A stretch of DNA of 64,000 nucleotides from Conexibacter woesei Iso977N (GCF_000424625.1 NZ_AUKG01000001.1:1860001-1924000); one strand, 5' to 3'; counted from the stretch's first letter, positions 16,936 to 26,846 are shown. The notes: generated by a model not told the origin, from the letters alone. Numbers and translations are program-made.

Positions 16936-17451
16936 ATGAAGGGCACCCGAACAGAAGACGGCGCAGCGGCCGCGCGCGGAGGGTCGGCGGCGGGCGGAGA
17001 CGCGGCGGCCGAGGCTGCCGCCGAGGCGCGGCTCGTCGCGGCGCTGAAGGAGCGCGGCCAGCGGGTCACGTCGCAGCGGCTCGTCATCGGGCGTCTGCTG
17101 CGCGAGCTGGACCGGCACGTCACCGCCGAGGAGGTCCTGCGGCGCGCGTCGGAGCAGCTGCCGGGCGTCTCGCTGCCGACCGTCTACGCGACCCTCGACC
17201 TCCTCACCGAGCTGGGCGAGGCGCGGCGGGTCAGCGTCGGCGGCCCCGTCCTCTACGACCCCCGGACCAACGACCACGTCCACCTCCGCTGCCGCATCTG
17301 CGGCCGCGTCGAGGACCTCGAGCTCGACATCGACACCGCCCGCGCGCTGAAGGCCGCCCGCGCCACGGGCTTCGACGCCGAGGGCGCCGAGCTCGTCGTC
17401 GAGGGTCGCTGTGCGGAGTGCGCCGCCCTCCAGGGCGGCAGCGACAACTAG
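16936..17451 (+). CDS. Fur-family metalloregulator
   Basis: This 171-residue protein has an Ala/Gly-rich 35-residue N-terminal extension before the usual winged helix: LKERGQRVTSQRLVIGRLL, then HVTAEEVLRRA and the recognition helix SLPTVYATLDLLTELGEARRV. The dimerisation domain carries the metal motif HVHLRCRICGRVEDLE and a second pair CAEC, giving the C-x2-C / C-x2-C structural zinc site. ATG 16936 is chosen over 16912, because the latter runs through the promoter. Its stop overlaps the convergent histidine-kinase stop by 4 bp. It likely regulates the divergent VIT gene. Fur, PerR or Zur specificity cannot be decided. Confidence 0.85.
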   Translation: MKGTRTEDGAAAARGGSAAGGDAAAEAAAEARLVAALKERGQRVTSQRLVIGRLLRELDRHVTAEEVLRRASEQLPGVSLPTVYATLDLLTELGEARRVSVGGPVLYDPRTNDHVHLRCRICGRVEDLELDIDTARALKAARATGFDAEGAELVVEGRCAECAALQGGSDN

Positions 17452-18968
17452 GCGTCCGGCGTCGGCACGGCCGGCGGCGGCGTCTGCTCTTCGCCCGTCG
17501 CCTCGCCGGCCTCGCCCGCTGCGTCCTCGGACGCCCCGGTCCCGCGGGGCATCTCGATCGGCAGCGTCAGGACGAACCGCGCCCCGCCGGCTTCGGACTG
17601 GGTCGCCAGCTCCAGCTCGCCGCCCAGCCGCCGCGCCAGCTCGCGGCCGATCGCCAGGCCGAGGCCGAAGCCGCCCTCGCCACCGGTGCGGGAGCCGCGC
17701 TGGAAGCGCTCGAAGATCAGGTCGCGTTCGGCGACCGGCACGCCCGGGCCGTGGTCGGCGACCTCGAGCGTCGTGGTGGAGCCGTGGTAGGCGGTGGTGA
17801 TCCGGATCGCCTCGCCCGTGGGTGAGAAGCGCAGCGCGTTGTCGATCAGGATCCGTGCCGCGCGCGCCACAGCGCCCGGGTCTCCGGACGCCCACACCGG
17901 CCCGGTCGGCGGCACGACGTCCAGCTCGACGTCGCGGTCCGCCGCGCGCAGCGCGAACTCCGCCGCGACCGCCCGGACCAGCTCGCCGATCTCCACCGGC
18001 TCGCTGCGCAGCTGCACGCCCGCGTCCAGCCGCGACAGGTCCAGCAGCTCGCTCGCCAGGTTCGACATCCGCCGCAGCTGCTGCTGACCGCCGCGCAGCA
18101 CGTCGGCGGCGTCCTCCACGTCGAGATGGCCCGCGTCCAAGTCCTCCAACAACAGCTCCAGGTTGCCCTGCAGCGACGTCAGCGGCGTCCGCAGCTCGTG
18201 CGACGCCGTCGCCACGAACGCCCGCCGCGCCTCCTCCTGGCGGCGCAGCGCCTGCTGCATCGACGCCAGCGCGCGCGCCAGGTCGCCGACCTCGTCGCGC
18301 CCCGCGTCCAACGGCGGCGGCGGCGCGTTCACGCCGTCGCGCGCCAGCGCCAGCGCGCTGCGCCGCAGCCGCCCCAGCCGCCGCGACAACCCGGTGGACA
18401 ACGCGATGCCCAGCAGCAACGCCACCAACAACCCGAACGCCGCCGCGGTCAGGAACGCGCTGCGCACCACGTCGACCGCGCTGCCGCCCGGGTCGCTCTT
18501 CTGAACCAACAACACGAAGAACTGCTGGCCGACCGGGATCTCCCTGTTGACGTCCACGCCCTTGGCCTGCGGCGTGATCGCGACCGCCACGCCGCTGCCG
18601 TCCTTGGACTCGGTCGGCCGCGTCTTGCCCGAGGCGACGACCTTGCGGATGTCGTCGTGGTTGGGGTCGGTGATCCCCGAGAAGGCATACACGTTGCGGT
18701 GATCGGCCGTGTAGAGCCCGACGCGCCCGCTGGTGCGCTGCGCCAGCGTGTCGAGGATGTCGTCGACCCTGGCGGTGGGCTCGCCGCGCGTGTGCGCGAG
18801 CGTCGTCTCCAGCTGCTGGCGCGTGGCCAGCGCGGCGCCCGACACGGCCTCGCGCGACTGCCGGTCCAGCCGGTGCTGCAGCGGCTGCAGCAGCGCCAGC
18901 GCCGCGACCGCGAGCGTCACCGCGCTCGTCGCCAGCAACGCCAACAACAAGCGCGCGCGCAGGTTCAC
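17448..18968 (-). CDS. Sensor histidine kinase (HAMP, HisKA, HATPase)
   Basis: This 506-residue protein has TM1 at about 5-27, an extracytoplasmic sensor of ~140 residues, and TM2 (FLTAAAFGLLVALLLGIAL). A HAMP linker follows, then the H-box FVATASHELRTPLTSLQ with the phosphorylated His, N-box ARILIDNALRFSP, G1 VADHGPGVP and G2 GGFGLGLAIGRELAR. An acidic, Pro-rich tail closes it. It lies 7 bp downstream of an OmpR-type regulator and forms the second gene of a two-component operon. The signal is unknown. Confidence 0.92.
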   Translation of the reverse strand: MNLRARLLLALLATSAVTLAVAALALLQPLQHRLDRQSREAVSGAALATRQQLETTLAHTRGEPTARVDDILDTLAQRTSGRVGLYTADHRNVYAFSGITDPNHDDIRKVVASGKTRPTESKDGSGVAVAITPQAKGVDVNREIPVGQQFFVLLVQKSDPGGSAVDVVRSAFLTAAAFGLLVALLLGIALSTGLSRRLGRLRRSALALARDGVNAPPPPLDAGRDEVGDLARALASMQQALRRQEEARRAFVATASHELRTPLTSLQGNLELLLEDLDAGHLDVEDAADVLRGGQQQLRRMSNLASELLDLSRLDAGVQLRSEPVEIGELVRAVAAEFALRAADRDVELDVVPPTGPVWASGDPGAVARAARILIDNALRFSPTGEAIRITTAYHGSTTTLEVADHGPGVPVAERDLIFERFQRGSRTGGEGGFGLGLAIGRELARRLGGELELATQSEAGGARFVLTLPIEMPRGTGASEDAAGEAGEATGEEQTPPPAVPTPDA

Positions 18969-18975
18969 CGCACGC

Positions 18976-19677
18976 TCACCGGTCCCGGAACCGGTAGCCC
19001 GCGCCGCGCACGGTCAGGATCAGCTTCGGATCCTGCGGCGCCTCCTCGAGCTTCTCGCGCAGGTGCCGGATGTGCACGTCGATCGCCCGCGGGTCGCGGT
19101 AGGCGCTGTCGCCCCAGATCGCGCGCAGCAGCTCCTGGCGGTTCTGCAGCCGCCCCGGCTTGGCCATCAGGCACTGCAGCAGCTCGAACTCCGCGAACGT
19201 CAGCCGGACCGGCCTGCCGTCGACCGACACCTCGCGCTGGCGCTGGTCCAGGACCACGTTGCCGACCTCCAGCAACCCGTCGTCCAGCAGGTTCCCGTGC
19301 GCGCGGCGCAGGACCGCCCGGATCCGCGAGCGCAGCTCGGCCAGCCCGAACGGCTTGGTGACGTAGTCGTCGGCGCCGGCTTCCAGGCCCTGGACCGCGT
19401 CGGCCTCGGAGTCCAGCGCGGTCAGCATGATCACCGGCGTCACGTTGCGCCGGGCGCGCAAAGCCCGCGCGATGTCGTAGCCGGTCGGCCCCGGACCCAA
19501 CGCGACATCGAGCAGGATCACGTCGAAGTGCCCGCGGCCCGCCTCCTCCAGCGCGTCGTGGCCGTCGGCGACGGACGTGATGCGGTGACCCTCGCGCTCG
19601 AACGAGCGCGTGAGCATGTTGCGGAGGGCGTCGTCGTCGTCGACGACGAGGATGTCGAGCGGGGACCCGGGCGGCAC
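18976..19677 (-). CDS. OmpR/PhoB-family response regulator
   Basis: This 233-residue protein has a receiver domain with VVDDDDALR (acidic pocket), FDVILLDVALG (phospho-Asp), VIMLTALD (Thr switch) and DDYVTKPFG (conserved Lys). A winged-helix output domain follows (LTFAEFELLQCLMAKPGR, RAIDVHIRHLREKLEE, VRGAGYRF). It is first in the operon with the kinase at 17448. Targets are not evident; direct repeats such as those at 12054 are the kind of site this family binds. Confidence 0.92.
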   Translation of the reverse strand: MPPGSPLDILVVDDDDALRNMLTRSFEREGHRITSVADGHDALEEAGRGHFDVILLDVALGPGPTGYDIARALRARRNVTPVIMLTALDSEADAVQGLEAGADDYVTKPFGLAELRSRIRAVLRRAHGNLLDDGLLEVGNVVLDQRQREVSVDGRPVRLTFAEFELLQCLMAKPGRLQNRQELLRAIWGDSAYRDPRAIDVHIRHLREKLEEAPQDPKLILTVRGAGYRFRDR

Positions 19678-19721
19678 GGCTCCTGCAGGCTACCGGCGCG
19701 AAGCGCGGCTTACGCAGCCCT

Positions 19722-20228
19722 TTAGGTCGACGACGGCGCGTGCCCGTTGCTGCGCGCGGCCCGGCGGGCCGCGGCGGCGGTGCGCAACTGCTCGTGCTCG
19801 ACCTGGCGCTTGAGCTGCTGCAGCGAGCGGCGCAGGTGGCCGCGGACCGTCGGCGCCGCGACCTGCTCGGCGATCCAGCCCCACGCGCCCGACCCCGCGA
19901 CGCCGTAGGACAGCCGCAGCTCCACGCGCGTGACGCCCGCCCGCCGCTCCCGCAGACGCCAGCGGCCGCGCTGGTCGATCCCGACGACGCTCACCCACGC
20001 CATGTCGCGCCCCACGTCATGTTCGACGACCTCGACGAGCCCGCCGACCTCGGCCGACCCCACGTGCATGAGCATCCGGTAGCGCGCGCCCAGTCCGGAC
20101 GGCTCCTCGCTGACGACCTCCCAGCGCGTGATCCCCGACATGAAGTGCAGGTACCGCGCAGGGTCGTCGACGAACGTCCAGACCGCATCGGCCGGCGCGG
20201 TGATGTCGAGGGCGGCGCCGACGCGCAT
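19722..20228 (-). CDS. SRPBCC/START-like lipid-binding family protein
   Basis: This 168-residue protein has an N-terminal pattern ALDITAPADAVWTFVDDPARY followed by GARYRMLMHVG and RVELRLSYGV, typical of the SRPBCC (polyketide cyclase/START) fold, which encloses a hydrophobic ligand. A basic helical tail (RSLQQLKRQVEHEQL) extends beyond the fold. Its ATG overlaps the stop of the acyltransferase (TGATG), making it the last gene of a lipid-related operon. Confidence 0.8.
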   Translation of the reverse strand: MRVGAALDITAPADAVWTFVDDPARYLHFMSGITRWEVVSEEPSGLGARYRMLMHVGSAEVGGLVEVVEHDVGRDMAWVSVVGIDQRGRWRLRERRAGVTRVELRLSYGVAGSGAWGWIAEQVAAPTVRGHLRRSLQQLKRQVEHEQLRTAAAARRAARSNGHAPSST

Positions 20229-21082
20229 CAGCCGATCACCGGCAGCCGGCGCTCGGCGGCGAGCGCGTCCAGCGTCTCCTGCATCAGCCGGACGACGTGC
20301 GCGTGGACCTCGTCGACATCCGGATCGCTTCCGAACTCCTCGCGCAGCCGGATCGGCGGCAGCACCTCGACGACGATCTTTGACGGCAGCGGGATGTGCC
20401 CCAACATGTCCCCGACGTTCAGCCCCCACGGCGGCCCGAGCGAGATCGGCAGCACCTTCAGCCGGAACAGCCGGTCCAACAACAACAACTTGGCCAGCCA
20501 CTCGCCCTGGGACAGGAACAGCGCGGTCTCCTGCCCGCCGATCGCGACGACCGGGACGATCGGGACGTCCTCGTCCAGCGCGAGGCGCACGTAGCCCTTG
20601 CGGTCGCCGAAGTCCACGCGCCCCGACTGCCACGACGGCCGGTGGACCTCGCGGTCGCCGCCGGGGTAGACGAGCACCGCCGCCCCGGCGCGCAACGCGG
20701 CGCGCGCGTTCTCGGGCGACGCGGCGACCGTCCCGTACTTGCGCAGGAAGCCGAGCCCCGGCATCGAGAGCACGAGGTTGTGCGCGAGCTGGTGGAACTT
20801 GCGCTCGACGCCGAAGTAGGCGTGGAAGGCCAGCGAGAAGACCGTCGTGTCCGGCGTCAGGTTCCCGCCCGAGTGGTTGCCCACGAGCAGGACCGGCCCG
20901 GCGTCCGGGACGTTGCCCAGCCCGCGGACCTCGCCGCGGAAGTACAGCGACGCGAGCAGCCACATGCGCGGCAGCGTGTCCCGGATGTAGTCCGGGTCGC
21001 GTTCGTCGAGGTCGGCCGGCGGGACGCGGGACGCGACGGCGCCGGCCAGGCCGCGGACCACGCTGGTGGCGGAGAGCCCCAT
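20228..21082 (-). CDS. Lysophospholipid acyltransferase family protein
   Basis: This 284-residue protein has block I as LLVGNHSGGNLTPD (NHxGG rather than the commoner NHxxxxD) and the glycerol-binding block as VLVYPGGDREVHRP. It also has DVPIVPVVAIGGQE, and as in diacylglycerol-acyltransferase-like members GPPWGLNVGDMLG. The acceptor is probably a diacylglycerol-like or lyso-lipid. The start at 21082 is supported by a -10 8 nt upstream. It lies between the SCP2-hydrolase and SRPBCC genes. Confidence 0.82.
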   Translation of the reverse strand: MGLSATSVVRGLAGAVASRVPPADLDERDPDYIRDTLPRMWLLASLYFRGEVRGLGNVPDAGPVLLVGNHSGGNLTPDTTVFSLAFHAYFGVERKFHQLAHNLVLSMPGLGFLRKYGTVAASPENARAALRAGAAVLVYPGGDREVHRPSWQSGRVDFGDRKGYVRLALDEDVPIVPVVAIGGQETALFLSQGEWLAKLLLLDRLFRLKVLPISLGPPWGLNVGDMLGHIPLPSKIVVEVLPPIRLREEFGSDPDVDEVHAHVVRLMQETLDALAAERRLPVIG

Positions 21083-21090
21083 CGGCCCGG

Positions 21091-21096
21091 ACCCTA
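21091..21096 (-). promoter_or_regulatory. -10 element TAGGGT, leaderless type
   Basis: The element on the minus strand ends 8 nt before the acyltransferase ATG (21082). The acyltransferase can therefore be transcribed separately from the hydrolase gene ending at 21115. Confidence 0.5.
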
Positions 21097-21114
21097 CCCG
21101 CTCACCGCTGTGCC

Positions 21115-22389
21115 CTACGCCGCGTCGGCGTCGGACGCGGCGGCGGGTGCGAACCGGCGGCGCGAGCGCGTGCTGAGGTCGGCGCGGGCGAACAACCGCT
21201 TCAACATGCCCGTGGTCTGCTCGGGGCGCTCGACCTGCGGGACGTGGCCGCAGCCGTCGAGGACGATCTGCTCGGCGGACGGCAGCGCCTCGCCGACGTA
21301 CTTCGAGAAGCCGGGCGGGATCAGCGGGTCATGCGTGCCCCAGACGAACAGCGCGGGCGGCTCGAGGTCGGCCAGGCGCGGGTAGAAGCCGCCCTTGCCG
21401 AACGGCCTGTCGAGGTAGATGTTCCGGGCGCTCGCGTAGAAGGCGACGCGGCCGGAGGCGCTGCCGTAGATGCGCTGGAACTCGTCGACGACGACGTCGG
21501 CCATCGAGGGGTCCAGCGCGTCCGGGTCGCGGAACATCGACCACAGCTGGCGCTCGACGATGCCGCGGCGCAGCTTGTGGGGCAGGAGCCCGAGCTCGGG
21601 GCGCAGCAGGCGCACGAGCGGGTGGAAGTCGCGCTTGACGAACGCGACGGCGGGGCAGAGGGCGGCGATCGAGCGGACGCGGTCCGGGTGGCGCAGGCCG
21701 ATCTCCAGCGCGACGCGGCCGCCCATCGAGTTGCCGACGAGGTGCGTGGACTCGATGCCGAGCGCGTCCATCGCCGCGATGACGTTCTGCGCGAACCACG
21801 GCGCGGTGTAGGGCGCGGTCGTCGGCTTGGAGCTGCCGCCGAAGCCGGGCAGGTCGAGCGCGTGGACGCGGTGCCCAGCGGCCGCGAGCTGGGCGGCGCA
21901 GTCGAAGAACGAGGACTTGGCGGCGCCGAGGCCGTGGATCAGCAGGACGTCGGACGGACCGTCGCCGACCGTCAGCGTCGAGACCGTCCGGCCGCGCCCG
22001 ACCTCGACGTCGCGCACGCACATCAGCGGGTCGCGGCCGTCGGGGAGACTGAACAGGCCCTCGAAGCGGACGGCCTGGTCGAGGATCCCGCGGGCGTACA
22101 GCGTCCGCTCCTTGAAGGCCTCGACGGCAGACAACTCGCCGGCGCGCAGGCGCAGCCAGGTCCGGGAGTCGGTCCCGATGACGACGTCCGCGGGGCGGGC
22201 GCTGATCCCCTTGCGCACGCGGGCGGTGTGCTCGGTGCAGCGGACCTCGAAGGTGTGGCCGATGTCGCCGAGGCGCACGTGGTAGGTCACGTCGAACCCG
22301 GCCGGCGCGCCGAGGTAGCGCTCGGGCAGCGTCCGGAACCCCTCCTCGACGAGGGCGAGCGCGCGTTCCTGGAGCGACGAAGTTGACAT
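21115..22389 (-). CDS. SCP2-like lipid-binding domain fused to alpha/beta hydrolase
   Basis: This protein of about 424 residues has residues ~1-115 resembling an SCP2 sterol/lipid-carrier domain (GFDVTYHVRLGDIGHTFEV, ADVVIGTDSRTWLRLRAGE). From ~130 it is an alpha/beta hydrolase: VLLIHGLGAAKSS (oxyanion HG), nucleophile elbow LVGNSMGGRVALE, acid WGTHDPLIP and catalytic His GCGHVPQVERP. ATG 22389 is used; an in-frame ATG 20 codons upstream has no domain content. The fusion suggests a lipid or polyester substrate held by the SCP2 part. It heads the lipid operon. Confidence 0.82.
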   Translation of the reverse strand: MSTSSLQERALALVEEGFRTLPERYLGAPAGFDVTYHVRLGDIGHTFEVRCTEHTARVRKGISARPADVVIGTDSRTWLRLRAGELSAVEAFKERTLYARGILDQAVRFEGLFSLPDGRDPLMCVRDVEVGRGRTVSTLTVGDGPSDVLLIHGLGAAKSSFFDCAAQLAAAGHRVHALDLPGFGGSSKPTTAPYTAPWFAQNVIAAMDALGIESTHLVGNSMGGRVALEIGLRHPDRVRSIAALCPAVAFVKRDFHPLVRLLRPELGLLPHKLRRGIVERQLWSMFRDPDALDPSMADVVVDEFQRIYGSASGRVAFYASARNIYLDRPFGKGGFYPRLADLEPPALFVWGTHDPLIPPGFSKYVGEALPSAEQIVLDGCGHVPQVERPEQTTGMLKRLFARADLSTRSRRRFAPAAASDADAA

Positions 22390-22504
22390 CGGGTTCAACA
22401 AGAGGGTGGGCAGCGTACGCCTAGAACCGGAAGGAAGTGGATCATCCATGTGTCCATTCGCTGCCAGTCGGCCTTCAGCAAGAGGTCCGGACCCCCCGCA
22501 CGGA

Positions 22505-22510
22505 TAGGCT
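22505..22510 (+). promoter_or_regulatory. -10 element TAGGCT for cysS, leaderless type
   Basis: TAGGCT ends exactly 7 nt before the GTG at 22518. This places the expected transcription start on the start codon and fixes the start of cysS. Confidence 0.55.
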
Positions 22511-22517
22511 GCGAGAC

Positions 22518-23866
<1,349 letters not shown>

Positions 23867-23870
<4 letters not shown>

Positions 23871-24871
23871 GCCCGGCACCGAAGAAGTCCGGCGGCAGGC
23901 CCTCCGGCGGCAAGCCGCGCAGCGGCGGCGGCGCGCGCGGGGGCTCGTCCTCCGGCGGCGGTCCCGCGAAGCCGCGTTCCTCCGGGCCGCGCAGCGACGC
24001 GCCGTCCTCCTCCGGAGGCGGCGGCGCGCGCGGGGGTTCCTCCTCCGCCGGTCGCGGTCCGGCCAAGCCGCGCAGCGGCGGGCCGCCGAAGCCGCCGCAG
24101 GGCCCGCGACCCAAGCGGCGCACGGTCCCGCGTGGGGCGGAGGCGACGCCGGTCGCCGAGTCCCGCGAGAAGCCGGACGTCCTCTACGGCCGCAACCCGA
24201 TCTTCGAGGCGCTGCGCGCCGGGCGGCGCGAGGTGCACCGCATCTGGGCGACGGCGGGTGCCGCCAAGGAGCCGTGGCTCGACGGCGTCCAGCTGGAGCC
24301 CGCCGACGGCGACTGGCTGACCCAGCGCGCCGGCTCCGACGCCCACCAGGGCCTCGTCGCCGACGTCGGGCCCTACCCGTACGCCGACCCGGGCGAGCTG
24401 CTGGCCGGCGCGCAGCCGCTGATCATCGCGCTCGACGAGGTCCAGGACCCGCGCAACCTCGGGGCGATCGCGCGTAGCGCGGAGGCGGCCGGCGCCTCCG
24501 GGATCGTCATCCCGAGACATCGCAGCGCCGAGGTCACCGCCGCCGCCGCGAAGGCGAGCGCCGGCGCCGTCGAGCACCTCAAGATCGCCCAGGTCCGCAA
24601 CCTCGCCGACTACCTCGCCGAGGCCAAGGCCGCCAACCTCTGGGTCTACGGCGCAGCCGCCAAGGGCACGCCCTATCGCCAGCCCGACTACACCGGCGGC
24701 GTCGTCCTCGTCATGGGCGCCGAAGGCACCGGCCTGCGCCCCCGCGTCAAGGCCATGTGCGACGACATCGTCTCGCTGCCGATGCGCGGCCACGTCGACT
24801 CCCTCAACGTCTCCGCCGCCGCGGCGGTCCTGCTCTACGGCGTCCTGGACGCCCGCGCCGCCGCGAAGTAG
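23867..24871 (+). CDS. rlmB: 23S rRNA (guanosine-2'-O-)-methyltransferase RlmB family (TrmH/SpoU)
   Basis: This 334-residue protein has ~95 residues of Gly/Ser/Arg/Lys/Pro-rich disordered sequence at the N-terminus. An L30e-like substrate domain follows (VLYGRNPIFEALRAGRREV). The SPOUT knot carries LDEVQDPRNLGAIARSAEA, GGVVLVMGAEGTGLRP and LPMRGHVDSLNVSAAAAVLL. It methylates a ribose of 23S rRNA or possibly tRNA; the RlmB call is by family resemblance. The adjacent and overlapping cysS gene is a common arrangement in actinobacteria. The basic N-terminal tail is longer than in E. coli RlmB. Confidence 0.9.
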
Positions 24872-24944
24872 GTCGTCCAGGGCCGAACGGCGGCTCGAAC
24901 CTGCGCGTGCGTCTCGGACGCGACGCAAGAAGTCCTGCAGAGGG

Positions 24945-25103
24945 TTGACGGCGCTCCATAACTGTGGGAGGGTCCGCCCACATAACGGTCGACCTGAGGT
25001 TGAGGAACCTCGAGGGCGGCCTATTCATCAACTTCAGATGGCGCCAGGGGAGGAGTGCGCCACTGAGCAAAAGCCCCTGCATTCGTGCAGAAAGGATTCG
25101 CTC
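24945..25103 (+). promoter_or_regulatory. Structured 5' leader of sigH with possible pseudoknot
   Basis: A TTGACG (-35-like) at 24945 and a TGTGGG/CCCACA inverted repeat at 24964-24983 precede a long leader. Stem A pairs 25039-25044 with 25057-25062. Its loop (CAGGGG, 25045-25050) can pair with CCCCTG at 25074-25079, giving an H-type pseudoknot. A UUCG-capped hairpin at 25077-25090 (CTGCA/TGCAG) competes with that pairing and sits next to the AAAGGA ribosome site. Regulatory function is inferred. Confidence 0.4.
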
Positions 25104-25751
25104 GTGGCACGTCTCTCCTTCAACCCTCAAGGACAGGTCCAGGTCGACGATGGCTATCTCATCGCGCTGGCCAAGCAGGGTGACCCGATCGCGTACGACC
25201 GGATCGTGCGCCGCTACTACGGCTTCGTCCGGCTCAAGGCGTCGTCCTACTTCCTCGCCGGCGGCGACGCCGACGACCTGATCCAGGAAGGTCTCGTCGG
25301 CCTCTACAAGGCCGTCCGCGACTACCGCACCGACCGCGAGAGCTCCTTCCGGAACTTCGCCGAGCTGTGCATCACGCGCCAGATCATCACGGCGGTCAAG
25401 ACGGCGACGCGCAACAAGCACACGCCGCTGAACCAGTACGTCTCGTTCTCCGCCTCGCCCGCCTCCGCCCAGGACGGCGAGCCTACGCTCGACGAGGTCA
25501 TCCCGGGCTCGCCGATCCACGACCCGGTCAACCAGGTCATCTCCTCCGAGGAGCTGCAGTCGCTCGTCTCCTGCCTGAGCACCGCGCTCTCCGAGCTGGA
25601 GTCCCGCGTCCTGTCGCTCTACCTCGACGGCTACTCCTACGAGCAGGTCGGCGAGCGCCTCGGCTGCGACACCAAGACGGTGGACAACGCCCTCCAGCGC
25701 GTCAAGCGCAAGGTCGGCACCCATCTGACCGCCCGCAACGTCCTGCTGTAA
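25104..25751 (+). CDS. sigH: SigH-like RNA polymerase sigma-70 factor
   Basis: This 215-residue sigma factor closely resembles Bacillus SigH. Region 2 has ADDLIQEGLVGLYKAVRDY, SSFRNFAELCITRQIITAV and KTATRNKHTPLNQYVS. Region 4 has LYLDGYSYEQVGERLGCDTK and TVDNALQRVKRKV (recognition helix). GTG 25104 follows AAAGGA at a proper distance. In Bacillus SigH drives entry into stationary phase and sporulation; here, with no sporulation genes in view, it probably governs a stationary-phase or development-like regulon. It lies downstream of cysS-rlmB and upstream of a small membrane protein. Confidence 0.9.
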   Translation: MARLSFNPQGQVQVDDGYLIALAKQGDPIAYDRIVRRYYGFVRLKASSYFLAGGDADDLIQEGLVGLYKAVRDYRTDRESSFRNFAELCITRQIITAVKTATRNKHTPLNQYVSFSASPASAQDGEPTLDEVIPGSPIHDPVNQVISSEELQSLVSCLSTALSELESRVLSLYLDGYSYEQVGERLGCDTKTVDNALQRVKRKVGTHLTARNVLL

Positions 25752-25762
25752 GACTCATACCC

Positions 25763-26146
25763 GTGATCCTCGCCTCGGCCGGAGACGTCGTCGCCATCGT
25801 CGTCGTCGCGATCCTCGTCGTGCTGCTCGTGCTCTTCGTCGGCGGCTACGTCGTCCTGGGCCGCCGCCGCACCGCGTCCGAGGCGGAGCTGAAGCACCGC
25901 ATCGAGGCCGCCGACGCGGCCCTCGCCGACGCCCGCGCCGACGACAAGGGCTGGGAGCGGGCGACGATCGAAGCCGCGGCGCGCGCCGCGGTCGCGCCGC
26001 GTGAGGCCAGGACGCTGAACCTCGTCCAGGTCGTCGACAAGCCCGGGACCGACGCCGACCAGGCGGTGTTCCGGGTGGTCCTGCAGGACGGCTCCGAGGA
26101 CACCGTGACGCTCGGGCGCCGCGACGGCGCCTGGATCGCCCTCTAG
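25763..26146 (+). CDS. Small single-pass membrane protein
   Basis: This 127-residue protein has a very hydrophobic N-terminal segment (VVAIVVVAILVVLLVLFVGG). An Ala/Glu/Arg-rich helix follows (SEAELKHRIEAADAALADA), then a small C-terminal beta-rich domain (VFRVVLQDGSEDTVTLGRRDG). It starts at GTG 25763, 11 bp after sigH, so it is probably co-transcribed and could be a modulator of SigH activity. That is context only; no family was recognised. It converges on the TetR gene. Confidence 0.65.
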   Translation: MILASAGDVVAIVVVAILVVLLVLFVGGYVVLGRRRTASEAELKHRIEAADAALADARADDKGWERATIEAAARAAVAPREARTLNLVQVVDKPGTDADQAVFRVVLQDGSEDTVTLGRRDGAWIAL

Positions 26147-26164
26147 GCGCGCGCTCGCCCCGCG

Positions 26165-26797
26165 CTAGGCGCGGATCAACCCGGACAACAACGCGCGCAG
26201 CGTCGCGCGCAGCTGCTCCGGGGTCAGCGGCTCGTGGCCGGAGGCCATCAGCCGCAGCCGCAGCCCGTCGATCGCGCAGACCAGCAGGATCCCCGCGGTC
26301 CGGACGTCCTCGGCGCCGAGCGCGCGCATCGCGGTCTCCGCGAGGTCGTCGGTCCCGTCCTTCCAGGCCGCCAGGATGTCCCGCGCCTCCGGGCGCCGCG
26401 CCGCCTCCAGCTGCAGCTGGTACTGGGCCAGCATCGCGACCCGCCCGGACTCCGTCAGCTGGTCCTCGATCCACGCGGCCAGCGCCTCGACGGTCATGTC
26501 GAGGTCGGCGGCCAGCTCGCCGAGCGCGTCGCGGCGGGCGCGCAGCAGCGCGATCTCGCGCTCGGCCAGCGCGCCCAGCGCCTCGTCGATCAGCTCGTCC
26601 TTGGAGCGGAAGTAGTACGACGTCGACGCCGCCGGCACACCGGCCTCGGCGGCGACCGCGCGGTGGGTCACCGCGTCCAGCCCGTGGGCGCCGATCAGGT
26701 GGATCGCCGCCTCCAGCAGCTCGGCACGACGCTGCTCGCCGCGGCGGTCGCGGCGGCCTCGCGTCGGGGCGCTGGCTGCGGGTGGTGGACCGGCCAT
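26165..26797 (-). CDS. TetR-family transcriptional regulator
   Basis: This 210-residue protein has an Arg-rich leader and then the TetR helix-turn-helix: RRAELLEAAIHLIGAHGLDAV, THRAVAAEAGVPAASTSYYF and RSKDELIDEALG. The ligand domain is all-helical (VAMLAQYQLQLEAARRPEA). ATG 26797 is fixed by a -10 7 nt upstream. It diverges from the copper-protein operon, and the palindrome between them is the likely operator. The ligand is unknown. Confidence 0.88.
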   Translation of the reverse strand: MAGPPPAASAPTRGRRDRRGEQRRAELLEAAIHLIGAHGLDAVTHRAVAAEAGVPAASTSYYFRSKDELIDEALGALAEREIALLRARRDALGELAADLDMTVEALAAWIEDQLTESGRVAMLAQYQLQLEAARRPEARDILAAWKDGTDDLAETAMRALGAEDVRTAGILLVCAIDGLRLRLMASGHEPLTPEQLRATLRALLSGLIRA

Positions 26798-26804
26798 GAC
26801 GGGG

Positions 26805-26810
26805 ACCGTA
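26805..26810 (-). promoter_or_regulatory. -10 element TACGGT for the TetR gene, leaderless type
   Basis: The element lies 7 nt from the ATG at 26797 on the minus strand, so the message is expected to start at the initiation codon. Confidence 0.5.
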
Positions 26811-26832
26811 GCCGACTTTCGTTCATTTGTCT

Positions 26833-26846
26833 TGGACAACTGTCCA
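26833..26846. promoter_or_regulatory. Palindromic TetR-type operator TGGACA-N2-TGTCCA
   Basis: A perfect 6-bp inverted repeat with a 2-bp centre overlaps TTGGAC (26832), a possible -35 for the rightward operon with TACAGT at 26857-26862. Bound repressor would block both directions. It sits in the 171-bp gap between the TetR gene and the multicopper oxidase. Confidence 0.55.
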
